Shown here: positions 7,448 to 16,033 of the stretch, in pieces
How positions within the stretch are numbered: position 1 is the first letter of the stretch
Layout of the letters: every line of letters starts with the position of its first letter
NCBI GenBank assembly: GCA_036381895.1
Contig: DASVBY010000002.1
Location: 1 to 64,000, forward strand
DNA from: JACQFZ01 sp036381895
GTDB taxonomy: Bacteria > Pseudomonadota > Gammaproteobacteria > Acidiferrobacterales > Sulfurifustaceae
DNA: 64,000 nt
Direction: 5' to 3'
Made by a program: the position numbers and the translations under genes
Notes under the pieces: generated by a model
Told to the model about the DNA's origin: nothing
Databases searched by the model: none
Seen by the model: the letters and a program-made list of their open reading frames with translations, nothing else

Positions 7448-8610
7448 TCACTCTTCGAGGAGACCATCACCGCTCCGGCGCTCCGCGAGAGCGACCGGTC
7501 GCGGCCTTCCGGGCGCGCGGGCTGGGCTTCGGACAGGCGCTGAATCGCCTCCTGCCGGCTGTGCACGTCGAGTTTCATGAACAGCTGCTTGACGTGATAG
7601 CTCGCGGTGTTGAGCGATACGCTCATGCGCTCGGCGATATCCGTGTTGCTGAGTCCCCGTGCGAGCAGCAGCGCGACCTCGGCCTGTTGCGGCGAGAGGG
7701 GGAAGCACCGGACCGCCTCGGCCAGCTTCAGCAGCGCTGGCTCCTGGCGGGTGATGTGCACGGCGAACCGGGCATCGCGCGCGAGGGGGTTGTCGGAGAG
7801 CGCGTAGCTGCGCACGGCGAACCGCCCCCAGGCATTCTCGATGAACCGCCGCGGCGGCGCCGTCTCGCGCCCGCGATAAACCGCGACGACCTCCCGGTGC
7901 AGGCGCTCGAGGAGCGTTCTTGCCCCGGCGGTGCCACCGGCAATCGTCGACGGATTGACGTTGTCACCGGCGGCCATGAGCAGCAGGTGTCGTCCCGCGC
8001 CGCTCGCGTGCTCGATGTCGCCGTCGCCCCGGACGATCAGCAGCGCCTCAATGTTGGAGTCGACGAACTGCGGCCGCTCCGTTGCCCCGCTCCCCGGCCG
8101 ATCGTGCGAGGCGATCGCGTGCGCGATGTAGTGCAGGACGCCCTTGATGGCCTGGCGATCGGCCGGCGAGAACGGTCGCGCGCTTCGCGATCGATAGAGA
8201 CTGAGCTGGCCGAACCCGTTGACGGGATCGCGGACAATCGCGTGCAGGACGTGGTCGGCCTCCAGCTCGCGCAAGACGTTTTGGTAGTAGCTGGTACGCT
8301 CGAGCGTCTTGTTCACCGAGACGGTCGAAATCGGCTCAGCCGCGCTCGCGCGCGCGAGGAACGAGCGGCGGAACGGTGCGTCGCCGTCGTCGTAATGGCG
8401 CCAGAATTCGACTGTGGCTTGCGGGCTCAGCGTGCGCTCGGCGTAGAAGTTGCGCATCTCGCCGCGCACATCGATCCAGAAGAAGCCCGCCGAGTCGCTC
8501 GCGACGAGCGAGCGCACGGCCTGCAGCAACCGCGGCATGACGACCCGGCTGCCCAACCCCATGCAGCAGAGCTGTCGGATGTACGCGATCTTCGCCGCGT
8601 CGTTCTTCAT
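7444..8610 (-). CDS. LuxR family transcriptional regulator
   Basis: A 388-residue regulator with a C-terminal LuxR-type helix-turn-helix (LSPQQAEVALLLARGLSNTDIAERM, about residues 315-375) and a long N-terminal region that looks like a GAF-type sensor (residues 20-180). I see no receiver Asp cluster, so it is probably ligand- or partner-controlled rather than phosphorylated. The start is the ATG at 8610. Genes with this layout are common beside catabolic loci, but no target is evident here. It points toward the gentisate gene but on the opposite strand. The function beyond DNA binding is unknown. Confidence 0.85.
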   Translation of the reverse strand: MKNDAAKIAYIRQLCCMGLGSRVVMPRLLQAVRSLVASDSAGFFWIDVRGEMRNFYAERTLSPQATVEFWRHYDDGDAPFRRSFLARASAAEPISTVSVNKTLERTSYYQNVLRELEADHVLHAIVRDPVNGFGQLSLYRSRSARPFSPADRQAIKGVLHYIAHAIASHDRPGSGATERPQFVDSNIEALLIVRGDGDIEHASGAGRHLLLMAAGDNVNPSTIAGGTAGARTLLERLHREVVAVYRGRETAPPRRFIENAWGRFAVRSYALSDNPLARDARFAVHITRQEPALLKLAEAVRCFPLSPQQAEVALLLARGLSNTDIAERMSVSLNTASYHVKQLFMKLDVHSRQEAIQRLSEAQPARPEGRDRSLSRSAGAVMVSSKSE

Positions 8611-8930
8611 GGCCGGCCTAACAGAGCAGCCACAGGCGCGATGCACGATGCCGCGCGGACGCGGGAGAGGCCGGGCTCACATCGGTCGCCTCTTCGTCAC
8701 CCCTGCACCGAACGATAGCGATGCGACGGCCTGTTGTCAGCAAGCCGCTTCGAGCTTCGTTGCGGCCGTCTTCGGCTCGCCGGGCGCGTCCGTCGCGTCG
8801 GCACCGACACCCCACGACTCCATGCGCACCGGAGCTTCATTTCCTACCCGCCCGGGTGGGGTTCGACTCGTTTTACCTCGATAGGATGACGCTGCCTGAA
8901 TAGTCAGGCGAGGAACCGGAGGACATTGCC
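8611..8930. other. Intergenic stretch with a small hairpin
   Basis: About 320 bases between divergent genes. No coding frame has a ribosome site. A perfect 6-base inverted repeat, GCCTGA-ATAG-TCAGGC (8894-8909), sits just before the ribosome site of the next gene and could be an operator or mRNA hairpin. I see no clear promoter hexamers. Confidence 0.4.
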
Positions 8931-9317
8931 ATGGAACGCCTGAACAAGTCGCGCGGTTTTTTCATCCCCACGGTGGCGAGCGTGCTGATCGGCGCCATCG
9001 GCCTGGCAACGGCGACTGCGAGTGTCGGTGACGACGCCGCTTCGAAGTCGTCGCCGCTGACCGTCACGATCGAGACGCCTAGCGGAAGCATCGCGCAGCT
9101 AACGTACCGCGTCGGCGCGGGCTGGACGCTCGAAGAGCGCGCGAGGGCCGCGACCCCAGGATTCACGCGGGTTTCGTCGTCGCAGCCGCAGCCCGAGGCT
9201 GTAGAGGTCGATCGGCCGATGACCGTGTTCATCGACGGACCGACCGGATACACCTATGTCTGGAGGCTGGGAGACGGTTGGAAGTTCGTCGGCTCCGTAT
9301 CGGAGCGGAAGTACTGA
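8931..9317 (+). CDS. Hypothetical secreted or membrane-anchored protein
   Basis: A 128-residue protein that I do not recognise. It has an N-terminal hydrophobic segment (FFIPTVASVLIGAIGLATATA, residues 10-30) that is either a signal peptide or an anchor, then a soluble part with two YxxGxGW-like repeats (TYRVGAGWTLEER and VWRLGDGWKFVG), suggesting two short beta-repeats. The start ATG follows CCGGAGGA at a good distance. It stands before a cytochrome gene on the same strand, so the two may be cotranscribed. Real by ribosome site and composition; function unknown. Confidence 0.6.
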   Translation: MERLNKSRGFFIPTVASVLIGAIGLATATASVGDDAASKSSPLTVTIETPSGSIAQLTYRVGAGWTLEERARAATPGFTRVSSSQPQPEAVEVDRPMTVFIDGPTGYTYVWRLGDGWKFVGSVSERKY

Positions 9318-9370
9318 CCGGGTGCATCCGTCGGAGACCGTCGCGCATTGGCCTCGTTGGAGAGGAAGCA

Positions 9371-9826
9371 ATGCCGCGCAGGGAGTCGAGAGCAGACAAG
9401 ACAATGATGCGCCGGGAGGCTCGGGACATGACGGGCCTCCCGCGCGTCGCGGCCGCGGTCACGGTCGTCGTCCTTGCGTGGGCACAGGCAGCGTGGGCCG
9501 ACGCAAGCGCGGACAACGGCAGCCCCGCGCTCACCGATGCCGGGCTGGCGCGTGCGTGGCGGGCGCTGCGTGCCGTCGACTGCAGCCGCTGCCACGGCAG
9601 GGACTACAACGGTCTCGCCGCCCCTTCGATCGTCAACTACGCGCGTACGCAGAGCCGCGAGATGTTCCTGCGCGCGGTTCTCGACGGCGACCCGCCCCGC
9701 GGCATGCCCGGCTATCGGGGGAACCCATCGATCGCCGGGAGCATCGACGACATCTACCGGTATTTCCTGGGTCGGGCCAACGGAACGATCAGCTCGGAAG
9801 CGCGGCCCCGATCCGTGCAGCGGTAA
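9371..9826 (+). CDS. c-type cytochrome, periplasmic, single haem
   Basis: A 151-residue exported electron carrier. A signal peptide is visible (residues 20-43, PRVAAAVTVVVLAWAQAAWA). The haem motif CSRCH (C71, C74, H75) follows directly, and GMPGY near residue 117 probably supplies the axial Met. The layout fits small class I cytochromes of the c-550/c-552 type that serve periplasmic dehydrogenases. The start is ambiguous: ATG at 9371 with GGAGAGGAAG in front, or an internal ATG at 9428 that gives a more usual signal peptide length. No partner dehydrogenase is nearby. Confidence 0.82.
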   Translation: MPRRESRADKTMMRREARDMTGLPRVAAAVTVVVLAWAQAAWADASADNGSPALTDAGLARAWRALRAVDCSRCHGRDYNGLAAPSIVNYARTQSREMFLRAVLDGDPPRGMPGYRGNPSIAGSIDDIYRYFLGRANGTISSEARPRSVQR

Positions 9827-10020
9827 CGGGCCTCTCAGGAAGCCGGGCTACCGCGTTACCTGCAAGGGCATGCATGGCCGCGCGCTTGCGCCCACACCAC
9901 GCCGGCGATACAAAGATGCGTGATCTTCCGGTGCGCCGAACCGAGGGGCAGGGATGCCCGAGGCGCCAGCAGCGGGAGAGCTCCGGTTCCGGGTGTCCGC
10001 CTCGCGTCGGGTACGCAGAC

Positions 10021-12789
10021 ATGGAAGACGAGAGGAAGACGAAGGAGCAGCTCGTCGACGAGCTGACCGGTCTGCGCAAGCGGATAGACGCGCTCGAGGC
10101 GCTGGAGAAAACCGAACGCAAGGCGATCGAGACGGAGCTGCAGGGCGCTCGCCAGCGGCTGCAATACCTCCTCGCCGTCAGCCCCGCCATTATCTACACC
10201 ACGCACGCTTCCGGCGACTATGCGTGCACGTTCGTGAGCGAGAATCTCCACGCGATCATGGGATACAGCGCGCAGGAGATGACAACCGATCCGAAGTGCT
10301 GGCCGGACCGGCTCCATCCCGAAGACTCCCCGCGCGTGTTCGCCGAACTGCCTCCCCTGATCGCGCAGGGAGGAGGCAGCGTCGCCTACCGCTTCCGCCA
10401 TCGCGACGGGCATTACGTCTGGATCCAGGACACCTTCAAGGTCGTCCATGACGACGCGGGCCACCCGCTGGAGCTCGTGGGGGCCTGGGCGGACATCACC
10501 GAACGCAAGCAGGCGGAGCAGGCGGCGCTCGCGGCAAACGCGGAGCTTCAGGAGACGAAGCGTTACCTCACGCGCATGATCGAAAGCTCCCCGGACGCCA
10601 TCATTGCGACCGACCGCGAGGGCAAAGTCACCCTCTTCAATGACGGTGCCGAGGTCCTGTTGGGCTATCGGGCGGAGGACGTCATCGGTCGCCGCGTGGC
10701 GGAGCTGTACGACGATCAGGACGAGGCGAAGACCGTTGCGCGCGAGATCCGCAAGCGCGGAGGCACGCTTTCGGGCTTCGAGAGCCAACTCAAGACGAAG
10801 GACGGAAGCGGCATACCGGTGCTGATCTCAGCCTCCGTTCTCATCAACGAGGAGGGCGAAGAAGTCGGGACGGTCGGATTCCATACGGATCTGCGCGAGC
10901 GAAAGCGGGTGGAGGAAGCGCTGCAGCGGGTGCGGGATGAGCTCGAGCAACGGGTGGAAGAACGCACCGCCGAGCTGAGGACGGCGCAGGAACGGTTGCG
11001 CTACCTGCTGACGGTCACGCCCGGCATCGTCTACACCAACCAGGCGTCGGGCGACTACCGGTGCACGTTCGTGAGCGAGAACGTGGACCCGATCATGGGA
11101 TTCTCCTCCTGGGAGATGCTGGAGGATCCCGCCTTCTGGTCCCTGCGCCTGCACCCGGAGGATTCGCATCGGGTCTTCGCCGAGATGGGCCCGCTGATCG
11201 AGCAAGGCGGAGGGACCCTCGAGTACCGGTTCCGGCATCGGGACGGGCGCTATATCTGGATACAGGACACCTTCCGGGTCGTGCGCGACGGCGCCGGCCG
11301 GCCGCTCGAGATCGTCGGATCGTGGGCCGACATCTCCGACCGCAAACAGGCGGAGCAGGCCCTGGGCGAGCGCATGGCCCTCATGAACGACCTGCAGAAT
11401 CTCGTCGCCGCGAGCCCCTCGGTCATTTACACCACGCAGGCAACGGGCGACTTCGCGTGCACGTTCGTCAGCGAGAACCTGAAGACCACCATGGGGTACG
11501 CGCCGTGGGAGATGCGCGACGATCCGAGGTTCTGGTCCAAGCGCCTTCATCCGGAGGACGCGCCGCGCGTGTTCGCGGAGATGGCTCCCCTGATAGAGCG
11601 CGGCGGAGGGACCGTCGAATACCGGTTTCGGCACCGGAAGGGGCACTACATCTGGATCCAGGACACCTTTACGGTCGTGCGCGACGGCGACGGCAAGCCG
11701 AAGGAGCTCATCGGCTCCTGGGCGGACATCTCCGACCGCAAGCACATCGAGGCGGAGCTCAAGCGGCTCGCCGAGCAGGTCGAGCTGCGCAACCGGTTCA
11801 TTCGCGAGATTTTCGGCCGCTACCTGACGGACGAAGTCGTCGCCGCCGTGCTCGAGTCCACCAACGGACTGAAGCTGGGAGGCGAAAAGCGCAAGATCAC
11901 GATGATGATGGCCGATCTCCGCGGCTTCACCTCGCTATCGGAGCGGCTCGCGCCGGAACGCGTCGTCACGATCATCAATCGCTACCTGACGACCATGGTG
12001 ACGGTCATAAAGCAGCACGGCGGCACCATCGACGAGTTCATCGGTGACGCGATCTTCGTCCTGTTCGGCGCGCCCGTATGGCAGGAGGACGACGCGCAGC
12101 GCGCGGTGGCATGCGCCGTGGCCATGCAGCTGGCCATGGCCTCGGTCAACGAGCAGAACCGCCGTGACGACCTGCCCGAAGTGGAGATCGGCATCGGCGT
12201 GCACACGGGACCGGTGGTGGTGGGCAACATCGGCTCGCCCGAACGGATGAAGTACGGCGTGGTGGGAAGCCACGTCAACCTCACCTCGCGCATTCAGTCC
12301 TACACCACGGGCGGCCAGATCCTCGTCTCCGAAACCACGCGCCAGGAGGTGGGGCGTATCCTCAGGGTCGGAAAGCAGATGGAGGTCAAAGCGAAAGGAA
12401 TCGAAACCCCCATCACGCTCTATGAAGTGTCGGGGATCGGACGGCCCTACAATCTCTTCCTGCCCGAGACGACGGAAACCCTCGTGGCGCTGTCACCGGA
12501 GATTCCCGTCCGGTGCGAGGTGGTGGATGGAAGTCATCTCAGCGGGGAGCGCTTCGCGGGAACCATAACGAAGCTGTCCTCCCGGGGGGCGGAAATGCGC
12601 TTCGAAAACCCGGTCGCCACTCTGAGCAATCTCAAGATGAGCCTCATCGGCAACGGCGGCGAGGAGATTCCCGGGGCGCTCTATGGGAAGGTCGTGGAGA
12701 CGGTGCCGGGGAGCAGCGCCGCTTTTTCTGTCCGCTTCACGTCCATGTCTCCCGAGATCGGGAAGTACTTGCACGATCTTCGAGACTGA
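10021..12789 (+). CDS. Four-PAS class III adenylate/guanylate cyclase with a PilZ-like C-terminus
   Basis: A 922-residue, apparently cytosolic signalling protein. After a coiled coil (residues 8-45) come four PAS domains: about 44-166, 180-300, 322-445 and 457-574. The first, third and fourth are close copies (CTFVSEN, RLHPED, YRFRHR, WIQDTF). The second is of a different kind (ESSPDAIIATDREGKV). A class III nucleotide cyclase domain follows (about 595-807) with both metal Asp residues, D632 and D676. The substrate-selecting position before the VNLTSR block is Gly, so ATP or GTP preference cannot be read. The last 100 residues resemble PilZ, but the c-di-GMP motif is degenerate (KLSSRG, no clear RxxxR). 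Confidence 0.87.
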   Translation: MEDERKTKEQLVDELTGLRKRIDALEALEKTERKAIETELQGARQRLQYLLAVSPAIIYTTHASGDYACTFVSENLHAIMGYSAQEMTTDPKCWPDRLHPEDSPRVFAELPPLIAQGGGSVAYRFRHRDGHYVWIQDTFKVVHDDAGHPLELVGAWADITERKQAEQAALAANAELQETKRYLTRMIESSPDAIIATDREGKVTLFNDGAEVLLGYRAEDVIGRRVAELYDDQDEAKTVAREIRKRGGTLSGFESQLKTKDGSGIPVLISASVLINEEGEEVGTVGFHTDLRERKRVEEALQRVRDELEQRVEERTAELRTAQERLRYLLTVTPGIVYTNQASGDYRCTFVSENVDPIMGFSSWEMLEDPAFWSLRLHPEDSHRVFAEMGPLIEQGGGTLEYRFRHRDGRYIWIQDTFRVVRDGAGRPLEIVGSWADISDRKQAEQALGERMALMNDLQNLVAASPSVIYTTQATGDFACTFVSENLKTTMGYAPWEMRDDPRFWSKRLHPEDAPRVFAEMAPLIERGGGTVEYRFRHRKGHYIWIQDTFTVVRDGDGKPKELIGSWADISDRKHIEAELKRLAEQVELRNRFIREIFGRYLTDEVVAAVLESTNGLKLGGEKRKITMMMADLRGFTSLSERLAPERVVTIINRYLTTMVTVIKQHGGTIDEFIGDAIFVLFGAPVWQEDDAQRAVACAVAMQLAMASVNEQNRRDDLPEVEIGIGVHTGPVVVGNIGSPERMKYGVVGSHVNLTSRIQSYTTGGQILVSETTRQEVGRILRVGKQMEVKAKGIETPITLYEVSGIGRPYNLFLPETTETLVALSPEIPVRCEVVDGSHLSGERFAGTITKLSSRGAEMRFENPVATLSNLKMSLIGNGGEEIPGALYGKVVETVPGSSAAFSVRFTSMSPEIGKYLHDLRD
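10150..11755 (+). repeat. Three paralogous PAS repeats inside the cyclase gene
   Basis: Segments 10150-10518, 10987-11355 and about 11391-11755 encode the same roughly 123-residue PAS unit, with shared blocks such as CTFVSEN, HPED, RVFAE, YRFRHR and IWIQDTF. The second and third are more alike to each other than to the first. They look like internal duplication, with the unrelated PAS2 lying between the first and second copies. Confidence 0.75.
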
Positions 12790-12869
12790 CCCCGCGCGGC
12801 ATAGCCGTATCCGAACCCGCCTTGGTCCCGGCCACGCGCGGACGACGCGCCCGTGCGCGGTCTTCGCGT

Positions 12870-13223
12870 TCAAATGGATGCACCGTCGAATACCTCGACC
12901 GGCAACGACATCGCGTCGATCCCCTCGAGGCAGCCCGCGTTGATGCGGTAATGGCCGGGCTTGAGCAACGTCTGATGGAACGTATAGATGCCGCACCTCC
13001 GGCAGAAATGATGCCGGGCCACGCGGCTCGCGAACTCGTAGGTCGCCAGGGCGTCGTCCTTGACCGTTATGCCGATCTCGTCCGGCGCGACGGTGAACGG
13101 GGTCATGATTGCGCCCTTGCGACGACAGATGGAGCAGTTGCACCGTATCCCGCGGTCGATCTCGGGCCCCGAGAACGTGAAGGCAATCGAGCCGCAATGA
13201 CAGCTTCCTTTGTACTCGTTCAC
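12870..13223 (-). CDS. GFA family (Mss4-like fold) zinc protein
   Basis: A 117-residue protein of the family named after glutathione-dependent formaldehyde-activating enzyme. The zinc-ligand Cys clusters are present: GSCHCG near the N-terminus, CNCSICRR in the middle and FCRRCG later. Length and motif order match the small single-domain members, most of which have no proven reaction, so formaldehyde detoxification should not be assumed. The start is a GTG at 13223, preceded by GGAGGGCGGG; the frame upstream lacks conserved sequence. It stands alone, convergent with the cyclase gene. Confidence 0.82.
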   Translation of the reverse strand: MNEYKGSCHCGSIAFTFSGPEIDRGIRCNCSICRRKGAIMTPFTVAPDEIGITVKDDALATYEFASRVARHHFCRRCGIYTFHQTLLKPGHYRINAGCLEGIDAMSLPVEVFDGASI

Positions 13224-13654
13224 TGAACCCGCCCTCCATGCCCGCTGGATCATGCCTCGACTGAACGGAGCATCGAGCATCCGTCCGGTCACTGGCGGTG
13301 CGCGACGCCTTCGCGTCGCCGTTTGGCCCGCCGTCAGTGCCTGTGCGATGCCCGGCGTTCCGGGCATCGGGTTGCGACGCGTAACCGCGCAGCGCATCGG
13401 ATGTTTCCCGGGTCAATGAGGGGTCGAGCGACATCGGACATCAATAGGGACGATACCTGCACCACGGTGCTCGCGTCCGCCCGGGTGTTGTCCGAAAAGC
13501 CCCCACTATTTCCAGCCGTTGCTGCGAAGAGATCGCGCGGCGCCGGCGGGCTCGTGCCGGCCGTCGCCTGCTGCCGCCGCAGGCGCTTTGCGTCGCACCG
13601 GGCGTATATACTTCGCGCCTTTCGAGTAGAGCCATAGAGCCACAGGGACGCACA
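13224..13654. other. Intergenic stretch with a strong hairpin
   Basis: About 430 bases between divergent genes. A hairpin with a 10-base perfect stem and CGTT loop lies at 13346-13369 (CGATGCCCGG and its complement). It has no T-tract, so it is not a standard terminator. A TATACT at 13607-13612 might be a -10 box for the ABC genes, but no -35 fits. No coding frame is convincing. Confidence 0.45.
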
Positions 13655-14617
13655 ATGACGCTGGCCATCGAGACCAGGAACCTGAAGAAGAACTTCGGCG
13701 ACACGCAAGCGGTAAACGGCATCGACCTCGAGGTCGAGCGCGGTGCGGTGTATGGCTTGCTCGGGCCGAACGGCGCCGGGAAGACCACGACCATCCGCAT
13801 GCTGGCGACGCTCCTCGCGCCGGACGGCGGTTCGGCGCGCGTGTTCGGCCACGACGTGGTGAAGGAGCCCGCCGCGGTGCGCGAGAAGGTGAGTCTGACG
13901 GGACAATTCGCGTCGGTGGACGAGGATCTGACCGGGCAGGAGAACCTCGTGCTCGTCGCGCGCCTGCTCGGCTTCGGCTGGGCGGCGGCGCGGAGGCGGG
14001 CGAACGAGCTGCTCGAGGCGTTCGGTCTCGCCGCCGCCGCGCGCCGTCAGGTGCGGACCTACTCGGGCGGCATGCGCCGGCGGCTCGACATCGCGGCGAG
14101 CCTCGTCGTCCGGGCGGAGCTCCTCTTTCTCGACGAACCGACCACCGGGCTCGATCCCCGCAGCCGCAACCAGGTGTGGGACATCGTGCGGGCGATCGCG
14201 GCCGAGGGAACGACGGTGCTGCTCACGACGCAGTACCTGGAGGAGGCGGATCAGCTCGCCGACCGCCTCGCGGTGATCGATCACGGGCGCGTGATCGCCG
14301 CGGGTACCAGTCGCGACCTCAAGGAATCGATCGGCGGGCGCAGGCTGCAGGTGCGGCTCGCGGAACCCGCGCGGCGCGACGAGGCGGCGGCGCTGCTGTG
14401 GCAGGTGCTCGGGAGCGAAGTCCACGAGGGCGACGATGCGGCTGCGCTCGCCGCGCGCGTGACGCACGATGAGCTGGTGCCTCAGGCGCTCGCGGCACTC
14501 GCCGCGCGCGGCCTGACCGTGGCCGAGTTCGCGCTCGCGCAGCCGAGCCTCGACGACGTGTTCTTCGCGCTCACCGGCCACGCGGCCGAGGATCGCACCA
14601 GCAAGGAGGCGGCATGA
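13655..14617 (+). CDS. ABC transporter ATP-binding protein, DrrA (daunorubicin resistance) type
   Basis: A 320-residue ATPase that powers an export ABC transporter. Walker A is GPNGAGKT (residues 37-44), the signature is YSGGMRRRLDIA and Walker B is LLFLDEPTTGLD. The C-terminal 90 residues match the DrrA-specific tail rather than a generic ATPase. Its stop overlaps the start of the next gene by four bases (ATGA), so the two are translationally coupled as a DrrAB pair. Such pairs export hydrophobic compounds; the substrate here is unknown. Confidence 0.93.
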   Translation: MTLAIETRNLKKNFGDTQAVNGIDLEVERGAVYGLLGPNGAGKTTTIRMLATLLAPDGGSARVFGHDVVKEPAAVREKVSLTGQFASVDEDLTGQENLVLVARLLGFGWAAARRRANELLEAFGLAAAARRQVRTYSGGMRRRLDIAASLVVRAELLFLDEPTTGLDPRSRNQVWDIVRAIAAEGTTVLLTTQYLEEADQLADRLAVIDHGRVIAAGTSRDLKESIGGRRLQVRLAEPARRDEAAALLWQVLGSEVHEGDDAAALAARVTHDELVPQALAALAARGLTVAEFALAQPSLDDVFFALTGHAAEDRTSKEAA

Positions 14618-15423
14618 ACGATACCTCGGTGCACAACGCGCTCGCCCGCACCGGCCGCCCGCAGCCTCCGAGCGCGCTCTCGGCCGTGCTCACCATAGGC
14701 TGGCGCGCGTGCCTCAAGATCAAGCACGTGCCGTTTCAGCTGAACGACGTGATCGTGTTCCCGATCATGATGACGGTGCTTTTCACGTACCTCTTCGGCG
14801 GTGCGCTCGCGGGCTCGACCGCGGCCTATCTGCAGTACCTCCTGCCGGGCATCGTGGTGCAGACGATCGTGTTTCTGACCGTCTACACCGGCGTCGGACT
14901 CAACACGGATATCCAGAAGGGACTCTTCGACCGCTTCCGTTCGCTTCCGATCTGGCAGCCGGCTCCGATCGTGGGCGCGCTGCTCGGCGACCTGATGCGC
15001 TATTCGCTCGCGGGCCTCGTGGTCATGGTCGTCGGTCTCGTTCTCGGCTTCCGCCCCGAGGGCGGTGCGCCCGGCGTGATCCTCGCGCTCGCGCTCATGC
15101 TCGTCTTCGCCTCCGCGGTGTCGTGGATCTGGATGATCGTCGGCTTCCTCGTGCGCACGCCCGAGTCCGTCATGACCACGAGCTTCCTGCTGCTCTTTCC
15201 CATGACGTTCGTCAGCAACATCTTCGTCGATCCGGCGACGATGCCCGGCTGGCTGCAGGCGGTGGTCGGCGTCAACCCGGTGACCCACCTCGCAACCGCG
15301 TCGCGAAGCCTGATGCACGGCAAGGCCGCGACGGCGGACGTCGTGTGGGTGCTGGTAGCGTCGCTCGTGGTGACGGTCGTGTTCGCGCCGATCGCAATGC
15401 GGATGTACTACCGCGAGCGATAG
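14614..15423 (+). CDS. ABC transporter permease, DrrB / ABC-2 type
   Basis: A 269-residue membrane partner of the preceding ATPase, with six hydrophobic segments typical of the ABC-2 family (for example VIVFPIMMTVLFTYLF, YLLPGIVVQTIVFLTVY, LAGLVVMVVGLVLGF). The family motif near the C-terminus (FVSNIFVDPATMPGWLQ, then NPVTHLATASR) is intact. It begins inside the stop of the ATPase gene. A half-transporter dimer with two ATPases is the expected complex in the inner membrane. Confidence 0.92.
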   Translation: MNDTSVHNALARTGRPQPPSALSAVLTIGWRACLKIKHVPFQLNDVIVFPIMMTVLFTYLFGGALAGSTAAYLQYLLPGIVVQTIVFLTVYTGVGLNTDIQKGLFDRFRSLPIWQPAPIVGALLGDLMRYSLAGLVVMVVGLVLGFRPEGGAPGVILALALMLVFASAVSWIWMIVGFLVRTPESVMTTSFLLLFPMTFVSNIFVDPATMPGWLQAVVGVNPVTHLATASRSLMHGKAATADVVWVLVASLVVTVVFAPIAMRMYYRER

Positions 15424-15522
15424 GTGCTCGGTTCACCGGAGCCCGCGCAATCGGGACGCCCGCCGACCGCTGGGCGGGGGCGGACGCGAGCGCGCTGCGG
15501 CGCACGGGCGTGGCGCAGTACC

Positions 15523-15945
15523 TCAAGGTGGGGAATGCCGCGTTCCGCTGCCGGGCTCGGCCTCGTCCTCGGCAAGCAGCGCCTTCAGCACGGCGATATC
15601 CACGGGCTTGACGATGTGCACATCGAAGCCTGCGCTCAGGGCGCGTTCCCTGTCGGCGGGGCGTGCGAAGCCGGTGAGCGCGTAGAGCCTGATCCGCCGG
15701 CCGTGCTCCTCGCGCAGGCGGGCGGCAACCTCGTAGCCGTCGACGCCCGGCAGATCGATGTCGATGAACGCGATATCGGGACGGAACGCGCGCGCTGCAT
15801 CGAGCGCCGCTGCACCGCTCATCACGGCGCACACTTCGTTCCCGAGAAGCTCCAGCAGGGTCTTGAAGCTTTCGCTGACAACGGGATCGTCCTCGACCGC
15901 GAGTACGCGCTGACGCCGCCGAGCCGTGGGCCGTGCGTCTCCCAT
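15523..15945 (-). CDS. Stand-alone response-regulator receiver domain
   Basis: A 140-residue CheY-like protein with one receiver domain and no output domain. The acidic pocket is VEDD (residues 17-20), the phosphorylated Asp is most likely D62 in FIDIDLPGVDGYE, the conserved Thr is in ALTGFA and the Lys in IVKPVD. The sequence resembles receiver domains found at the end of hybrid histidine kinases, so it may be a shuttle in a phosphorelay. No kinase gene adjoins it. The start ATG at 15945 is the only good one. Confidence 0.85.
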   Translation of the reverse strand: MGDARPTARRRQRVLAVEDDPVVSESFKTLLELLGNEVCAVMSGAAALDAARAFRPDIAFIDIDLPGVDGYEVAARLREEHGRRIRLYALTGFARPADRERALSAGFDVHIVKPVDIAVLKALLAEDEAEPGSGTRHSPP

Positions 15946-16033
15946 GCGAGCGCCCTCCGTTTGCCGCTCCGACTATAAGCCGCCGCGCGGTTCCACACTA
16001 GCCGGCCGCCGCGGGTACCCGACGTGACGGACG

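Noticed and set aside
13607..13612. TATACT as a promoter for the DrrAB genes
   Set aside because: No -35 hexamer at a fitting distance.
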